DNA from: Prorocentrum cordatum
Taxonomy: Eukaryota > Sar > Dinophyceae > Prorocentrales > Prorocentraceae
Direction: 5' to 3'
Assembly (NCBI GenBank): GCA_963575745.1
Contig: CAUYUJ010001341.1
Coordinates: forward strand, 1-64,000
DNA: 64,000 bases
Shown: positions 31,035 to 42,074 of the stretch, in pieces
How the letters are laid out: each line of letters starts with the position of its first letter
Numbering within the stretch: the stretch's first letter is position 1
Position numbers and translations under genes: made by a program
The notes under the pieces: generated by a model
What the model saw: only the letters and a program-made list of their open reading frames with translations
The model's database searches: none
What the model was told of the DNA's origin: nothing

Positions 31035-32665
31035 AATTTCAGTCTGCGGTGTGTACCCACTGTGCTGGGCCCCTCAGCAGCCCTCGAAAGTGGCGACAGC
31101 TTCGCACATCGCAGCCCCCCAGGGATGGCGAGGTCCAATTTGAGTCTGCGGTGTGTACCCACTGTGCTGGGACCCTCAGCAGGCCTCGAAAGTGGCGACA
31201 GTTTCGCACATCGCAGCCCCCCAGGGATGGCGAGGTCTAATTTGAATCCGCGGTGAGTGCCCACTGTGCTGGGCCCCTCAGCAGCCCTCGAAAGTGGCGA
31301 CAGCTTCGCACATCGCAGCCCCCCAGGGATGGCGAGGTCCAATTTGAGTCTGCGGTGTGTACCCACTGTGCTGGGACCCTCAGCAGGCCTCGAAAGTGGC
31401 GACAGTTTCGCACATCGCAGCCCCCCAGGGATGGCGAGGTCTAATTTGAATCCGCGGTGGTACCCACTGTGCTGGGCCCCTTCAGTAGCCCTCGAACGTG
31501 GCGACCGTTTCACAGGCCGCAGCCCCCCAGGGATGGCGGCGTCAAATTTGAATCCGCGGTGAGTACCCACGGTGGTGGACCCCCCAGCAGGCCTCGAAAG
31601 TGGCGACATTTTTGCAGATCGCAGCCCCCCAGGGATGGCGAGGTCTAGTTTGAATTTGCTGTGAGTGCCCACTGTGCTGGGCCCCCCAGCAGGCCTCGAA
31701 AGTGGCGACAGTTTCGCACATCGCAGCCCCCCAGGGATGGCGAGGTCTAATTTGAATCTGCGGTGTGTACCCACTGTGCTGGGCCCCCCAGCAGGCCTCG
31801 AAGGTGGCGACAGTTTCGCACATCGCAGCCCCCCGGGGATGGCGAGGTCTATTTTGAATCTGCGGGAATACCCACTGTGCTGGGCCCCCCAGCAGGCCTC
31901 GAAAGTGGCGACAGTTTCGCACATCGCAGCCCCCCAGGGATGGCGAGGTCTAGTTTGAATCTGCGGTGGGTACCCACTGTGCTGGGCCCCCAGCAGGCCT
32001 CGAAAGTGGCGACAGTTTCGCAGATCGCAGCCCCCCAGGGATGGCGAGGTCTAATTTGAATGTGCGGTGGGTACCCACTGTGCTGGGCCCCCCCAGCAGG
32101 CCTCGAAAGTGGCGACAGTTTCACAGATCGCAGCCCCCCAGGGATGGCGAGGTCTAGTTTGAGTCCGCGGTGAGTACCCGCTGTGCTGGGCCCCCCAGCA
32201 GGCCTCGAAAGTGGCGACAGTTTCACAGATCGCAGCCCCCCAGGGATGGCGATGTCTAATTTGAATCCGCGGTGAGTGCCCACTGTGCTGGGCCCCCCAG
32301 CAGGCCTCGAAAGTGGCGACAGTTTCACAGATCGCAGCCCCCCAGGGATGGCGAGGTCTAATTTGAGTCCGCGGTGAGTACCCACTGTGCTGGGCCCCCC
32401 AGCAGGCCTCGATAATGGCGACAGTTTCGCAGGCCGCAGCCTCCCAGGGATGGCGAGGTCTAATTTGAATCCGCGGTGAGTGCCCGCTGTGCTGGCCCTC
32501 CCAGCACGCCTCGAAAGTGGCGACAGTTTCGCACATCGCAGCCCCCCCCCCAGGGATGGCGAGGTCTAGTTTGAATCCGCGGTGAGTACCCACTGTGCTG
32601 GGCCCCCCAGCAGGCCTCGAAAGTGGCGACAGTTTCGCAGATCGCAGCCCCCCAGCTGGCACGCA
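31035..32665 (+). repeat. ~102-bp satellite array, type 1 (about 16 units)
   Basis: The unit includes GCCTCGAAAGTGGCGACAG, TTTCGCACATCGCAGCCC, CCAGGGATGGCGAGGTCTAA, then the type-1 half TTGAATCCGCGGTGAGTACC and CACTGTGCTGGGCCCC. A length of 102 bp equals 34 codons, so one minus-strand frame stays open for over 350 codons. I read that as a by-product, not a gene. Confidence 0.95.
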
Positions 32666-32740
32666 GCGACGAGCGAGGCAAAAGGTAAGGGGGAAGAGAA
32701 GGGGGGGGGGGGGAAAGAGGCAAGGAGACGCGCGAGCAGG
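32651..32740 (+). repeat. Array-edge segment, copy 1 (other copy 33222-33310)
   Basis: The satellite ends in CCCCCCAGCTGGCACGCAGC, then GAGCGAGGCAAAAGG, a G-run and GGCAAGGAGACGCGCGAGCA. The same edge occurs at 33222-33310. Confidence 0.9.
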
Positions 32741-33045
32741 ATGCCCCAAGAGGCCGCAGGATGGCCCCAAGATGACCCCAAGAGGCCCCCCAAGAGCCCC
32801 CAAGGAGGCCCCCAAGAGACCCTCAAGAGGCCCCAAGAGACCCCCCAGAGGCACCCAAGGTGCTCCCAGAGGCCCCAAGATGGCCCCAAGAGGCCCCCAG
32901 GAGGCCACAAAGAGGATCCCGAACGGCCCACAAAGGCTCCCCCGAGGCACCCAAGACGCCGAAAAGCCCCTCAGGACGACCCTCTACTCGCCTGGGCGTC
33001 GTTTCTGGACGGGCTGGTGGGGATACGCGAAGCGTCTAGAATTTG
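32741..33045 (+). repeat. Decamer array ending in the TGGYGGRATRNGYGAAGCG terminus
   Basis: CCCCAAGAGGCCCCC units to about 32985, then GGACGGGCTGGTGGGGATAC and GCGAAGCGTCTAGAATT (33005-33041). The terminus motif also occurs at 37666-37803, 50230-50252 and 51184-51212. Confidence 0.85.
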
Positions 33046-33310
33046 AATCCGCGGTGAGTACCCGCTGTGGAGGGCCCCCCAGCACGCCTCGAAAGTGGCG
33101 ACAGTTTCGCACATCGCAGCCCCCCAGGGATGGCGAGGTCTAGTTTGAATCCGCGGTGAGTACCCACTGTGCTGGGCCCCCCAGCAGGCCTCGAAAGTGG
33201 CGACAGTTTCGCAGATCGCAGCCCCCCAGCTGGCACGCAGCGGCGAGCGAGGCAAAAGGCAAGGGGGAACAGAAGGGGGGGGAGAAGGAGGCAAGGAGAC
33301 GCGCGAGCAG
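33046..33310 (+). repeat. Two further satellite units and array-edge copy 2
   Basis: Two type-1 102-bp units and the edge segment repeat the arrangement at 32555-32740. The next bases, TGCTCTATTCAAAACGAG (33310), also occur at 47350, beside the second satellite array. Confidence 0.9.
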
Positions 33311-33356
33311 TGCTCTATTCAAAACGAGAACCCCACGCAGGAGGGTTGGGAATAAA

Positions 33357-33487
33357 TGCGCACAAATAGAAATACGCCCCATAGTTTCCCATATTCTCTG
33401 GGTTTTTGTTTTCCCCCCCGCTTCCTATATTTTCCCATATGTTTCTGGGGATCGACGATTAATTGTGTCTGTGTGTTTCTTCCCCTC
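33357..33487 (+). repeat. Dispersed ~150-bp repeat with ACACAAATAAATAC start, copy 3 of 4
   Basis: Shares CATATT.TCTGGGTTTTTG, TTCCCCCC, CCATAT.TTTCTGGGGATCG and TTAATTGTGTCTGTGTGTTT. Confidence 0.9.
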
Positions 33488-33565
33488 CTGACATGAACAG
33501 CCCCACCCTCGGACCCGTCGTGCCCCTGCCCCCTTGAACGGGGGAATTTGCAGATAGGAGGTCGA

Positions 33566-33735
33566 CCACTAGACACCCCCCACAAGAAACCCAGCCTTGA
33601 CACCCCAGGATGTCACTTGATTTTGGTATGGGGGCGTCGCGTTTGCCATCGTCGAATAAAACGATCGAAGCCCAAGAAACCCAGGGCACCCTGGAAGCAA
33701 ACAAGGTTTTTCTTGGCAAAGGTTTCCTCTGTAGG
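33566..33735 (+). repeat. Dispersed ~160-bp repeat, copy 2
   Basis: Counterpart of 24341-24500. Confidence 0.7.
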
Positions 33736-34038
33736 GTGCCGACTCAGGTGGGACAGCATCAAGCCGGAACCGGCGATACGTCGTCGATAAATCAGCTGGA
33801 AAACCAAGTAGCGGAACCGCACGTTCCTTGGCGGGGAGGCCCGCCGGGGTCCGATCTGCGATCCATGCTCGATCGAGCGTCGAAAGGCGAGGCTGGGAAG
33901 CGAAAGTGGAAGTAAAAACTGATGTTTTTTGTGTTGCACATGTTGTGACTGCTTGCGAACAGGGAGTTCAGACCTTGGCACCATAGCACAAGCTGTTCAG
34001 ACGTTCTACGCACCAGATGCAAGAATGCCTTGCCGCAG

Positions 34039-34215
34039 TATAGTCTGACGGACATACTCTCGAACGACTGGTCGCGCTTGCTCGGCTACCCATTCATTTC
34101 GGCAACCGACGGCACACCGTACGCCGAAACAAAGAATACCCCCAAACAATTCTCGATCACCGTCAGCGCAACTGATCATATGGCGCGAAACGATATTATA
34201 ATTTTTGGGGGATAA
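34039..34215 (+). CDS. Possible 3'-terminal exon, plus strand
   Basis: The frame runs from an acceptor-like TTGCCGCAG|TAT at 34039 to a TAA at 34213-34215, 59 codons including the stop. It has protein-like composition (LSNDWSRLLGYPFISATDG; KQFSITVSATDHMARNDII). The third codon positions are richer in G/C than in the antisense frame, which favours the plus strand. No upstream exon or family recognised. Confidence 0.35.
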   Translation, partial: YSLTDILSNDWSRLLGYPFISATDGTPYAETKNTPKQFSITVSATDHMARNDIIIFGG

Positions 34216-34289
34216 CACGTGTCACCCTTGGGAAGGGGGGGGGGAGGGGCGGAGGGGTGAACGGTAAAGGGGGTCGCGGCGCGCACCCC

Positions 34290-34590
34290 CCGAGGCGCGC
34301 TGCCTGCGTCGTCGTCGCCGTCGCCGTCCAAGCCCACAGCGCCTGCGCACCACATTACCTTTGTGCACCAGGACTGCTACAACAGAAATGGTTTGTGTGT
34401 ATGCACCACGGTGGCAGCATACACCATAACAACCGCGTGCACCACAGAGCGCTTGTATGTACATCACAATGTTTGTGAACACCACGGCGCTTGCGTGCAC
34501 CATAAGTGTTGTTCCAGCACCCCCTGTGCACCAGAGTGCTTGCGTACACCACTAAAACTTGTGTACACACTTGAAGGTACCGATCCAAAC
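34290..34590 (+). repeat. Degenerate GTGCACCACAACGCCTGTGT minisatellite, part 1
   Basis: Loose 24-bp units of CACCAC, GCGCTTG/GCCTG and TGTACACC. The family continues at 34690-34770, 35060-35120, 35210-35290 and 35395-35650. Confidence 0.75.
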
Positions 34591-34803
34591 AAGCTCACGA
34601 AAATCGCCTGGGGCCTGAACGTATAGAATTCTATGTCAGAGCTGACTGCGAGTATTTGTTTTCCTGGCCCTGGGAACGCTCGGGCGTGTTGGGCCCACAA
34701 CGCCTGTACACCAGAACGACTGCGCGCGCCATGACAACTGCGCGCACCACGGCGCCCGTGAACACCGCGCGGTTTGGGGGCGCGCGGGGCGGCGTCAGCC
34801 GAC

Positions 34804-34968
34804 GGAATAAACGCAAGAAGAGCAAAATGATCAGCAGCACGAGCTGCTGCAGCAGGAGTAAAAGGAACCCCACGATGGGGTCGACAGCTCGGGACCCCCG
34901 CTCTTTTTCAAACAACACTGCCAAAATGCACGCCATGATGGCAACCATACTTGTCCGTATGAGAACGC
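34804..34968 (-). CDS. Exon-like island with two membrane-type segments
   Basis: The suggested acceptor is TAGAG|GC at 34968 and the donor TTCC|GTCGGC at 34804, giving a 165-nt exon between phase-1 introns. It encodes TSMVAIMACILAVLF, a charged loop (EKERGSRAVDP) and a strongly hydrophobic run (FLLLLLQQLVLLIILLFL). Likely part of a multi-pass membrane protein. Family unknown. Confidence 0.4.
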
Positions 34969-35059
34969 CTCTATACACCGACCGCAGTACCTGTGTAAAC
35001 CACAGCAGCCGTCTGCACAACAACGCCTGTGACTATTAACGCCGCAACTGCTGTTTCAG

Positions 35060-35650
35060 TGCCCTTCCGTTTGCACCACAGCGCCTGCGTTTACCACAAA
35101 GCTTGTGCACACCTCTACGGCACCGATGAAGTCCAAGAAATCGCTGGGAAGGTGATCTGATTGTAATAATGACTGAGTTTCCTGGCCCGAGGGACGCTTA
35201 GACATTTTGAGCCCACAGCGAATGTGAAACACAACGCCTGTGCGCACCACAAGGATTGTGTACACCAGAATATTTGTGTACAGCACAGTGCCCGCGTCCT
35301 GTATGCGCAAGGAGGACGACAACGAGGAGGACGAACATGAAAAGGGAGGAGAAAAAGTAGGAAGAGATGTGTGGGCACCTTATAGCCCACAACGCACGCT
35401 CATATCATTGCGACGTTGCGCGCTACAGCGATTGTGTACATTACGGCGCCTATGTACACCACAAGGCTTTTGATGTGTACGCCACAATGCCTGCGTACAC
35501 CCACTATGCCTGTACACCACAACTGCTGCTGCAATGACAGGTGTGTGCGCCACAACGCCCGTGTACACCGCAATGCCTCCGCACACCACAGTGCACGCCC
35601 GCGTGCACCGCGGCAATAGTAGTGCCCGCGTGCACCACAAACCCTAGGCT
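35060..35650 (+). repeat. Degenerate GTGCACCACAACGCCTGTGT minisatellite, part 2
   Basis: Blocks of loose 24-bp units are separated by less repetitive stretches. Confidence 0.75.
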
Positions 35651-35959
35651 GCCCGGGATCGCGCGCTGGACCGAGCCGGGGCGTTACCGTTACGGGGGGG
35701 GGCGGGGTAACATGTGTTATCCCATGGGTGAATGAGAAAATTGCCTCAATACGATGTGGACATTGGATGAGGAACCCTTGGGTAGTGAAACCAGGGTCTG
35801 AAAGCTGGGTGGACACCAATCGAGGCTTGGCCATCGACATCACCGCCGCCCTCATCAGAGAAGGAACCCCCCAGGGTCTGAAGCCTCGTGGGCACATGCC
35901 TCACCGAAGCTTCCACCGCAGCAAGCAATTTCAATGTCCGCAGGCCGATGGGGCCACAG

Positions 35960-36345
35960 CGAGAGCAGCATTTTGAAAAAAAACAAGCGCGGAAGCGCGG
36001 AAATGAGGACGCGTAGCCTGACATAGCATAGCGTGGCGACGCCCCAAAGTGGGGGCTTCTGCGGCGCAAAGAATCAGCGAATCGACATGGAATGTGTAAT
36101 CACTTCCGATGGTTTTTTCGGGGGGGGGGCTGTTCTAGATTTGGAGGTCTATCTGGAAGGATCGAAAACCATGCTGTGGCATGGCGCTGGAAATGATGAC
36201 GCCAACGCTGCAGCGGGAGAACGATTGGGAACGAGCGGAAGCGCGGAAATGAGGCCAACGCTGCAGCGGCAGCACGATTCGGGACGAGCGGAAGCCCGAG
36301 AATGAGGCCAACGCTTCAGCGAGAACAACATTTTGAAAAAAACAC
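35960..36345 (+). repeat. Three related ~60-bp segments (AGCGGAAGCGCGGAAATGAGG)
   Basis: Segments with GCAGC..GAGA, ATTTTGAAAAAAA, and GCGGAAGCGCGGAAATGAGG occur around 35960-36010, 36205-36255 and 36260-36345. No gene recognised. Confidence 0.7.
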
Positions 36346-36461
36346 GCGAAAACCCAGTTCCCAGGAATCTGGTGCACAAAAAACAGTACGTGGAGGGGGG
36401 CTGGCCATTTCCCGAACACCACCAGGGCAGAATGGAGAGTAGTACCCATATTGATTAATTG

Positions 36462-36662
36462 TGGAGGGGGAGGAGGAGAAGGAGGAGGAGGAGGAGGAGG
36501 AGGAGGAGGAGGGGGAGGCAGAGGAGGAGGCAGAGGAGGAGGAGGAGGAGGGGGAGAAGGAGGAGGAGGCAGAGGAGGAGGGGGACGAGGGGGAGGAGGG
36601 GGGAGGAGGAGGAGGAGGAGGAGGAGGAGGAGGAGGAGGAGGAGGAGGAGGAAGAGGAGGAC
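36462..36662 (+). repeat. (GGA)n tract
   Basis: About 200 bp of GGA triplets with GGAGGCA interruptions. Confidence 0.95.
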
Positions 36663-36689
36663 AAGGCCTGCGATCACTGGCGGGCTGAT

Positions 36690-36985
36690 GGCGCGGGCGC
36701 CACATGTGGCACAACCCTTCGCGGGTTGTTCGGAACCTGGGCGGCAGAGGGCGCGGCCAGCGGAGAATCCAGGTGTGCAGCTCGGTGCGCAGCCACGGGC
36801 TCAACACATGGGGCAACCCTATGGACGGCACAACCCACAGGGAACCCGCTGGCGCAAACCGGCCCAACGTGCCACCCGTGGACGGCGCAGCGCATGGCGG
36901 ATGGCGCAGCCGCTGGCGCAACCCGTGGTGCGACCTGTGGCGAAGCCCATGGCGGAGTCCATGGCGCAACCTACCTCACGATGTG
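36690..36985 (+). repeat. Degenerate TGGCGCAACCC minisatellite
   Basis: 10-14-bp units with GGCGCAACCC, GCGCAGCC and CCATGG lie between two GGA tracts. Confidence 0.75.
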
Positions 36986-37056
36986 TAGCCCACGGACTGC
37001 GCAAACCGCGCCGCATCTCAAGCCTTGAAACAGAAGAGCGCGCAACCGTCCGCGCG

Positions 37057-37114
37057 GAAGCGCGGAGGAGGAGGAGGAGGAGGAGGAGGAGGAGGAGGAG
37101 GAGGAGGGGGACGA

Positions 37115-37145
<31 letters not shown>

Positions 37146-37332
37146 AGGGAGGAGGAGGAGGAGGGAGGAGGAGGAGGAGGAGGAGGAGAGGAGGAGGAGA
37201 GGAGGAGGAGGAGGAGGAGGAGGAGGAGGGGGGGAGGAGGAGGAGGAGGAGGAGGAGGAGGAGGAGGAGGAGGAGGAGGAGGAGGAGGAGGAGGAGGAGG
37301 AGGAGGAGGAGGAGGAGGAGGAGGAGGAGGAA
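37057..37332 (+). repeat. (GGA)n tract (275 bp)
   Basis: A long homopurine tract bounded on both sides by CGTCCGCGCGGAAGCGC (37045 and 37367), suggesting that the tract expanded inside a small repeat. Confidence 0.95.
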
Positions 37333-37474
37333 GCCTCTCAAGCCTCGAGACAGCAGAGCGCGCCACCGTCCGCGCGGAAGCGCCAGGCGTGGGCTCACGT
37401 TGCGGTCCGCCTGTCGGGTCTGGACGCTCCTTTTCGCGACGCCGCGTGCCTGAACAACAGTTGCTGCCTCCGAC

Positions 37475-37560
37475 CCTCCTCCTCCTCCTCCTCCCCTTCC
37501 TCCTCCTGCTCCTCCTCCTGCTCCTCCTTTTCTTCCTCCTGCTCCGACGACGACGACTCC
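37475..37560 (-). repeat. (CCT)n tract
   Basis: CCT triplets with TGCTCC breaks, inverted relative to the preceding GGA tract. Confidence 0.9.
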
Positions 37561-37660
37561 TCCTACATCCTCCCCCTCTTGGGGTATATGGCGGCTTACC
37601 CCGCCCTGTGTTCTTCTGCATGCTCCCCCGCTTCCCTCATCACCTCCACTCCCCTGGGGC

Positions 37661-37803
37661 TCATTTCTGGACGGGCTGGTGGGGATACTTTTTTTTTACA
37701 GCCGCAGGCGGAAGCGCAAGCGGCGAGAGGTCGCGAACGGGCCGCGGACGCGACTAAATTACCTAACGCGCGCGCTGGTGGGGATGCGCGAAGCGTTTAG
37801 AAT
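37661..37803 (+). repeat. Two copies of the TGGTGGGGAT...GCGAAGCG terminus motif
   Basis: TCTGGACGGGCTGGTGGGGA at 37667 and GCTGGTGGGGATGCGCGAAG at 37766. The second abuts the end of the next minus-strand exon-like island. Confidence 0.85.
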
Positions 37804-37816
37804 TTCTGTCTCCGAC

Positions 37817-37990
37817 CCTCTAATGTTTCCAAATTAGGCATGGTGCTTCTTTTGCCAGATCATGTTGTGTGGTGCGTTCCCAACCAAGGGAAAAATTGAA
37901 CCTCGCAAGAATCGCTTCATAACAATAGCAACCGAGGGCCTGCAAACGCATAATGGCACACCATAGTCTTCCAGGTATCGATGCTCTTGC
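37817..37990 (-). CDS. Weak exon-like island
   Basis: Two minus-strand frames look protein-like. One contains RLWCAIMRLQALGCYCYEA and reaches nearly to 37817. The other (EHRYLEDYGVPLCVC) stops earlier. The candidate donor AGG|GTCGGAGAC at 37817 matches the one at the end of the 51.2-kb island, but the best frame has a stop just before it. Reading frame unresolved. Confidence 0.2.
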
Positions 37991-38318
37991 ATATCGTTCG
38001 GGCATCTGCTACTGGGTGCCTCCTATCCAAGCAACTGGCTGACAACATGCTACGTATTATGCATATCTACCGCGCCGCGTTCGCTTACTCACAACACCAG
38101 AGGTAAACCGGGGAATCAAAGCAAACAGCAGACGCACGCGAAGATGGGACGCCACGAAGGAAGGGGGCGAAAACAGGGGCACATGAACGGGTACCAAGCC
38201 GACGCAGACCACAGAAACGCAGAAACGCGCACTCGACACAAGAACCAATCCGCCACCGTGCCCTTGGGCATGGAGTGGGCGTGCCTTCCGGTCTTTTGCC
38301 TAACCCTTTAACTGGCCG

Positions 38319-38433
38319 TCGCTCGGACGTCCATCTCCCGTGCATTTTTCGGTTTTGTGCGTGGTTTTCTGCTCGATGGTCCAGGATGGTCCTCGATGGT
38401 TTTCGCCGGGAAAAAATGCACACGTCCGAGCGA
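38319..38433. mobile_element. MITE-like element M (115 bp), copy 1
   Basis: The ends TCGCTCGGACGT and ACGTCCGAGCGA are exact 12-bp inverted repeats. The interior carries TTTTTCGGTTTTGTGCG and CTCGATGGTCCAGGATGGTC. Other copies are at 49191-49310 and 63734-63848, with a diverged one at 58917-59008. Confidence 0.85.
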
Positions 38434-38485
38434 TGCCAAGTTAAGCCTCAGTCCACACTCCTGAGGAGTCTGTCGCGGGGCCCAG

Positions 38486-39200
38486 ACCCCATATGGCCAC
38501 ACCTCTCGGGGCTCCCCGCGTGCCCTCGAGGGCTCCGGGCATCTTCTCGCACGACTCTCTCGGGCCCAGGAGGACCTTCCGACGGGCAAGGAGGGCCCCA
38601 CGAGGCCCTCGAGACCGTCCAAGAGGGCCCCGAGACGCCGAACGATCGCGCCAAGACGCCCAACATGGCACCAGATGGCTCAAGAGGCATCCAAGACGCC
38701 CCAGGAGGCCTCCAAGAGGCTTCCGAAGAGGGGCTCAGAAGGCAAAACTCATTGATAGTCCTTTGGATTTGATTTTGGCGTTCTCGCCTTTTCGGCTTAC
38801 CGACGCTCCAAAACGGCCCAAGAGGTCCCAAAGAAGACCCGAGACAACCCAAGAGGCCTCGAGGAAAGCTCCAAGACGGCCGAAGAGCGCCCCAAGAGGC
38901 GCCCAAGACGGCTCAAGAAGGCCCCAAGGCGGCCCCAGAGGGTGCCCAGAAGAGGGAACACAAACCGAGAATACGAGCCTTCCGCCTCAAGAGGCCCCCA
39001 GGATGTCCCAAGAAGCGTCCAAAAGGCCCCAAGAGGGCCCCTAAAGGCCGCGAAGAGGTCGCCAAGAAGCCCCCAAGAGGCCCAAACGAGGCCCCCAAAC
39101 TGCCCCCAAGAGGCTTCAGACTGCCTCCACGAGGTTTCTACGACATCCCAACGAACATCCAATACGCTTCATGCCCACAACCCAGGCTCGATGGCGGGAT
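38486..39200 (+). repeat. Composite decamer element
   Basis: Order: CCAAGAGGCC / CCAAGACGGCC array, core 1 (38745-38815: CTCATTGATAG ... TTTTCGGCTTACCGACGCTC), array, core 2 (38952-38998: AGAGGGAACAC ... CGAGCC.TCCGCCTCAAGAGG), array, then GGCTCGATGGCGGGATGGGC. The same order recurs at 47.4, 48.1 and 49.6 kb. Confidence 0.85.
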
Positions 39201-39362
39201 GGGCCGAAAGCCATGCAATAATTCAGAAATCAAAAAACGGTGAAGACTCGGAAACGATGGTAGGTGAAACACTCAAGCTGTCGACTGGAAATGCTCACCG
39301 CCGGAAGGGAGACCTTATATGTCGAAAATTCGCAACGCCTGTGAGATCAAGACCAGTCTGCT

Positions 39363-39661
39363 TCAGGCAATCGCTCCAAGTTGACTCGGCTCTGGCGCAT
39401 GAATACAAGCCTTGCCATCCATGTCGTCATCAACCCGCGCTCTGGCATAGACCGTGGCCTTCCACGTCATTGCTCGGAGAACGATTCCGCTCATCAGCAC
39501 AACGGAAGCAAGATAAATGCAAATCGTCTCGTTGGGGTCATAGACGTCGCCTGCAAATGGCGCGTGCAAGCCACTGGCTCCACCGCCAGCGTGCAGAAAC
39601 AGCGACATGTGAAAAAGCCACAGGCTGTTGACTATCCACAAATAAACGCACACGTAGAACC
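39363..39661 (-). CDS. Exon-like island with two membrane-type segments, possibly terminal
   Basis: The suggested acceptor is GGAAAG|GG at 39661 (phase 1). The frame ends at a TGA (39365-39363), so this is either the last exon or it splices before the stop. It encodes FYVCVYLWIVNSLWLFHM, a glycine-rich loop with DVYDPNE, a second hydrophobic run (CIYLASVVLMSGIVLRAM), and a charged tail (ARARVDDDMDGK). One of the clearest coding islands in the window. Family not recognised. Confidence 0.5.
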
Positions 39662-39911
39662 CTTTCCTTGTCCCCAATCCGCCGAACGATGGTCGCCGAG
39701 GTGACAAGGCGTGCGAGATGTTTGCGCGTCCTCCTCCCCCAGTTTGCCCTCGCCAGGAGTCGGGGGGAAGGGGAATCAACAAACTGCTGAACGTACCTTC
39801 TACTTCTACACGACGGTCTCAATGGACCCCAAGATGGCGCCGCAGCGGTGCCAGAGCCTTCCAAGGGATCCTTCGAGAGGCAAAGTTAACAAACTTGAAG
39901 GACCCACAAAC

Positions 39912-40085
39912 CTTGTTAGGGGATTCCGCCAGACTCGATTCTGACATGTCTGCCATACTCTGGTGTGCCATACTACGGCTTACGCTCTGCTTCCACGCCG
40001 AATGCTCTGTGCTGTACGACGCCATGCAGGGCACTCCGTACCGTTCTCCAAAGGATTCGCCACGATCCTCGACAAATATGACCAC
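39912..40085 (-). CDS. Exon-like island, soluble segment
   Basis: Bounded by TTCAG|GTGG at 40085 and AAG|GTTTGT at 39912: exactly 174 nt, 58 codons, phase 0 at both ends. An alternative acceptor (GTCCAG|CG) and donor (GTTT|GTGGGT) would make it phase 1 at both ends and join in frame to the islands on either side. It encodes VVIFVEDRGESFGERYGVP and a Ser/Met-rich stretch. No family recognised. Confidence 0.45.
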
Positions 40086-40536
40086 CTGAATCGCTGGACT
40101 ACGTGCCGAATGTACATAGAACTGCTTTTGTAGATGCCACGACAGTGGACACCCTAACAGTCCTATCATTGAATTTAACATGTGTTCAAAATGTGTTTGA
40201 AATCTACGTTTTATATGTTTGAATATGTTGCAACACATGTATTACACGTCTGGAAATTATTTGGCGCTTCCTCTCCATTGGTCGTCCTCCACACACATAC
40301 TTCCACTGGCTTGAATTTTTGTTTTGCATTGATGCCCATGCCAAAATCATGTTCGGTGCCCCCCGGGCAATGTGCTGCCCCTCGGGGCTGGGAAAACGCC
40401 AACATGAACCTGCTGCCTCCGCGCTGGAACCGGGAAAGAAGGACGAGGAAGAGAGCCTCTGGCGCTCGCTTCCACCCTCCAGAGCTCCAGGCACTCCAAG
40501 AGCACGGAGCCGACCAGGCATCCCCCATCCAGGTAC

Positions 40537-40623
40537 GCGTCTTAATGGGGAGCGACGGGCCAGATGCATGCAAGAACGAGCCGTATGCCAATACAAGTGC
40601 CGCAAGCATGCTCGACACCACCC
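40537..40623 (-). CDS. Short exon-like island with one membrane-type segment
   Basis: Between GCCAG|GG (40623) and ACGC|GTACCT (40537): 87 nt, phase 1 at both ends. It encodes VVSSMLAALVLAYGSFLHA then GPSLPIKT. Same orientation as the islands at 39.4-42.4 kb. Confidence 0.4.
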
Positions 40624-40649
40624 CTGGCTTGCGCACTGTGCGCGGAGAC

Positions 40650-41870
40650 ACGTGCCACGAACTCGTGACGTGTCCACCTTGAGCGCCTGCACATGAAACA
40701 AAAACGCCCTGGTATATGCGCGCGTGCGTCTGTGCATGAGCCGATATCCACTGCGTGAATACTCTGGATGGGGCAATACTCGACCCCCCCTTGGATCCGC
40801 TGGGGGAGCGGGCACGTGCTGTCGGAACGGGTGGAGGCAGGGTTGGAGGAAGAGGAGGAAAATGAGGAGGGGGAGGAGGATGGAGGATGGCAGGATTGGG
40901 CAGGCCCAGCCAGAAGACTAATACCCCCCCTTGATAAACAAGAAGACATCAGGAGTACGCATGTTCAATGCCCCAACGGCGCGCGCATTCTTTCGTAAGC
41001 ACTTGGGTCGGAGGCCAGCCGACTCCCGGGGGGGAACGGCAATATCAACACGCGTCATTCATTTCCAAAATCTCGCCAGCGATCATAAGCCTCAAGCCGG
41101 CTCTGAATTGGGCAGGCAAGGCCTCATGGCAACACGATGGGGGCCGAGAGAAGCGCAACAAAGCCGCTGCTGGCCGCGAGGAGGCTCAAACCGACAGGCT
41201 TCCAGGAAGCTCCATAACAGATCGCAGAGGCCTCCAGCAGGGCGCTCTCAGGCACAAAAAAATCAAAACAAAAAGGCCTCTAGGCAGCTCCGACAGTGCC
41301 CCAGCGGGCCGCAAGATGCACCCAGGAATTCCCCCTTACTGGCTGGACACATGCGCGTCGAACACACGGCCCACACGCCTTGTCTTGTCTGCTCGGCAAC
41401 GGCATGTGTCCAGCGAGCGGTCAAGGCAAACGGCGTGGCGCAGCCGTGGCGACTCGAGGCACCGGGGCGCAGGCGGGCGAGGGACGAGGAAAAGGAAAGC
41501 CGCGGAGCGGCTGGACAACCCTCAGATGGCGAAGACCTTCAGGACTAAGGTTTTTTTTCATCCCCGGGTGGTTTCACCCCCGCACTCTTGACCTCTTGCT
41601 GCCTTGCTTGCGCGCTGCACGGCTCGCGCGTGTGACACCGCAGCCTTCTGGCCCAGAAGAAGACCTAGAGTCCGAAACGCGTCGCCAGGTAAAAGTGGTT
41701 GAGATCGGTAATACACCAAGTGCCTGGAAGCAAGACCACATTCACGACACGGACCCTACAATTTACAGGAACGCCCCATGATCACGTGATGCGCGTGCTC
41801 GTGCCTACGCCGTGTCGTTACCACCATAAGATCGGATCACGGTTGGCCTTCCGAGGCCCGTGCCCCGCCA
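40650..41870. other. No gene recognised
   Basis: Mixed sequence with a GGA-rich patch at 40845-40890. The frames on the plus strand at 40930-41780 are long but have no domain character and no splice or start support. Confidence 0.5.
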
Positions 41871-41877
41871 TTGACCT

Positions 41878-42000
41878 CCTTAACTCTTCCATATTGCTCC
41901 TCTCCCTCCTCCTCGTCACCCTCCTCCTCCTCCTCCTCCTCTTCTGCATCACGCTGCTCTTCCTTCTCCACCTCCCTGAGTCTGCCATCCCTTCGCCAAG
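41878..42000 (-). repeat. CTC/CCT-rich tract
   Basis: A pyrimidine-rich run with CTCCTCCTCCTC, immediately beyond the donor of the next minus-strand island, so it would lie in its intron. Confidence 0.8.
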
Positions 42001-42074
42001 GGCGCTCGACAAATCCAAGGTATCAAACTGAATTGGTCCTTCTGGGGTCTAGGCGGCATGGTGTAAACCTCTAC

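Noticed and set aside
30854-31924. 356-codon minus-strand frame through the 102-bp satellite
   Set aside because: The unit is exactly 34 codons long, so one frame stays open automatically. The translation is a plain repeat, and other units with indels close it.
35728-35976. Exon-like frames on both strands
   Set aside because: Two minus-strand frames and one plus-strand frame look equally plausible, with no decisive splice sites, so no call was made.
38942-39631. 229-codon plus-strand frame
   Set aside because: It crosses a repeat edge and runs antisense to the better-supported minus-strand exon-like island at 39363-39661.
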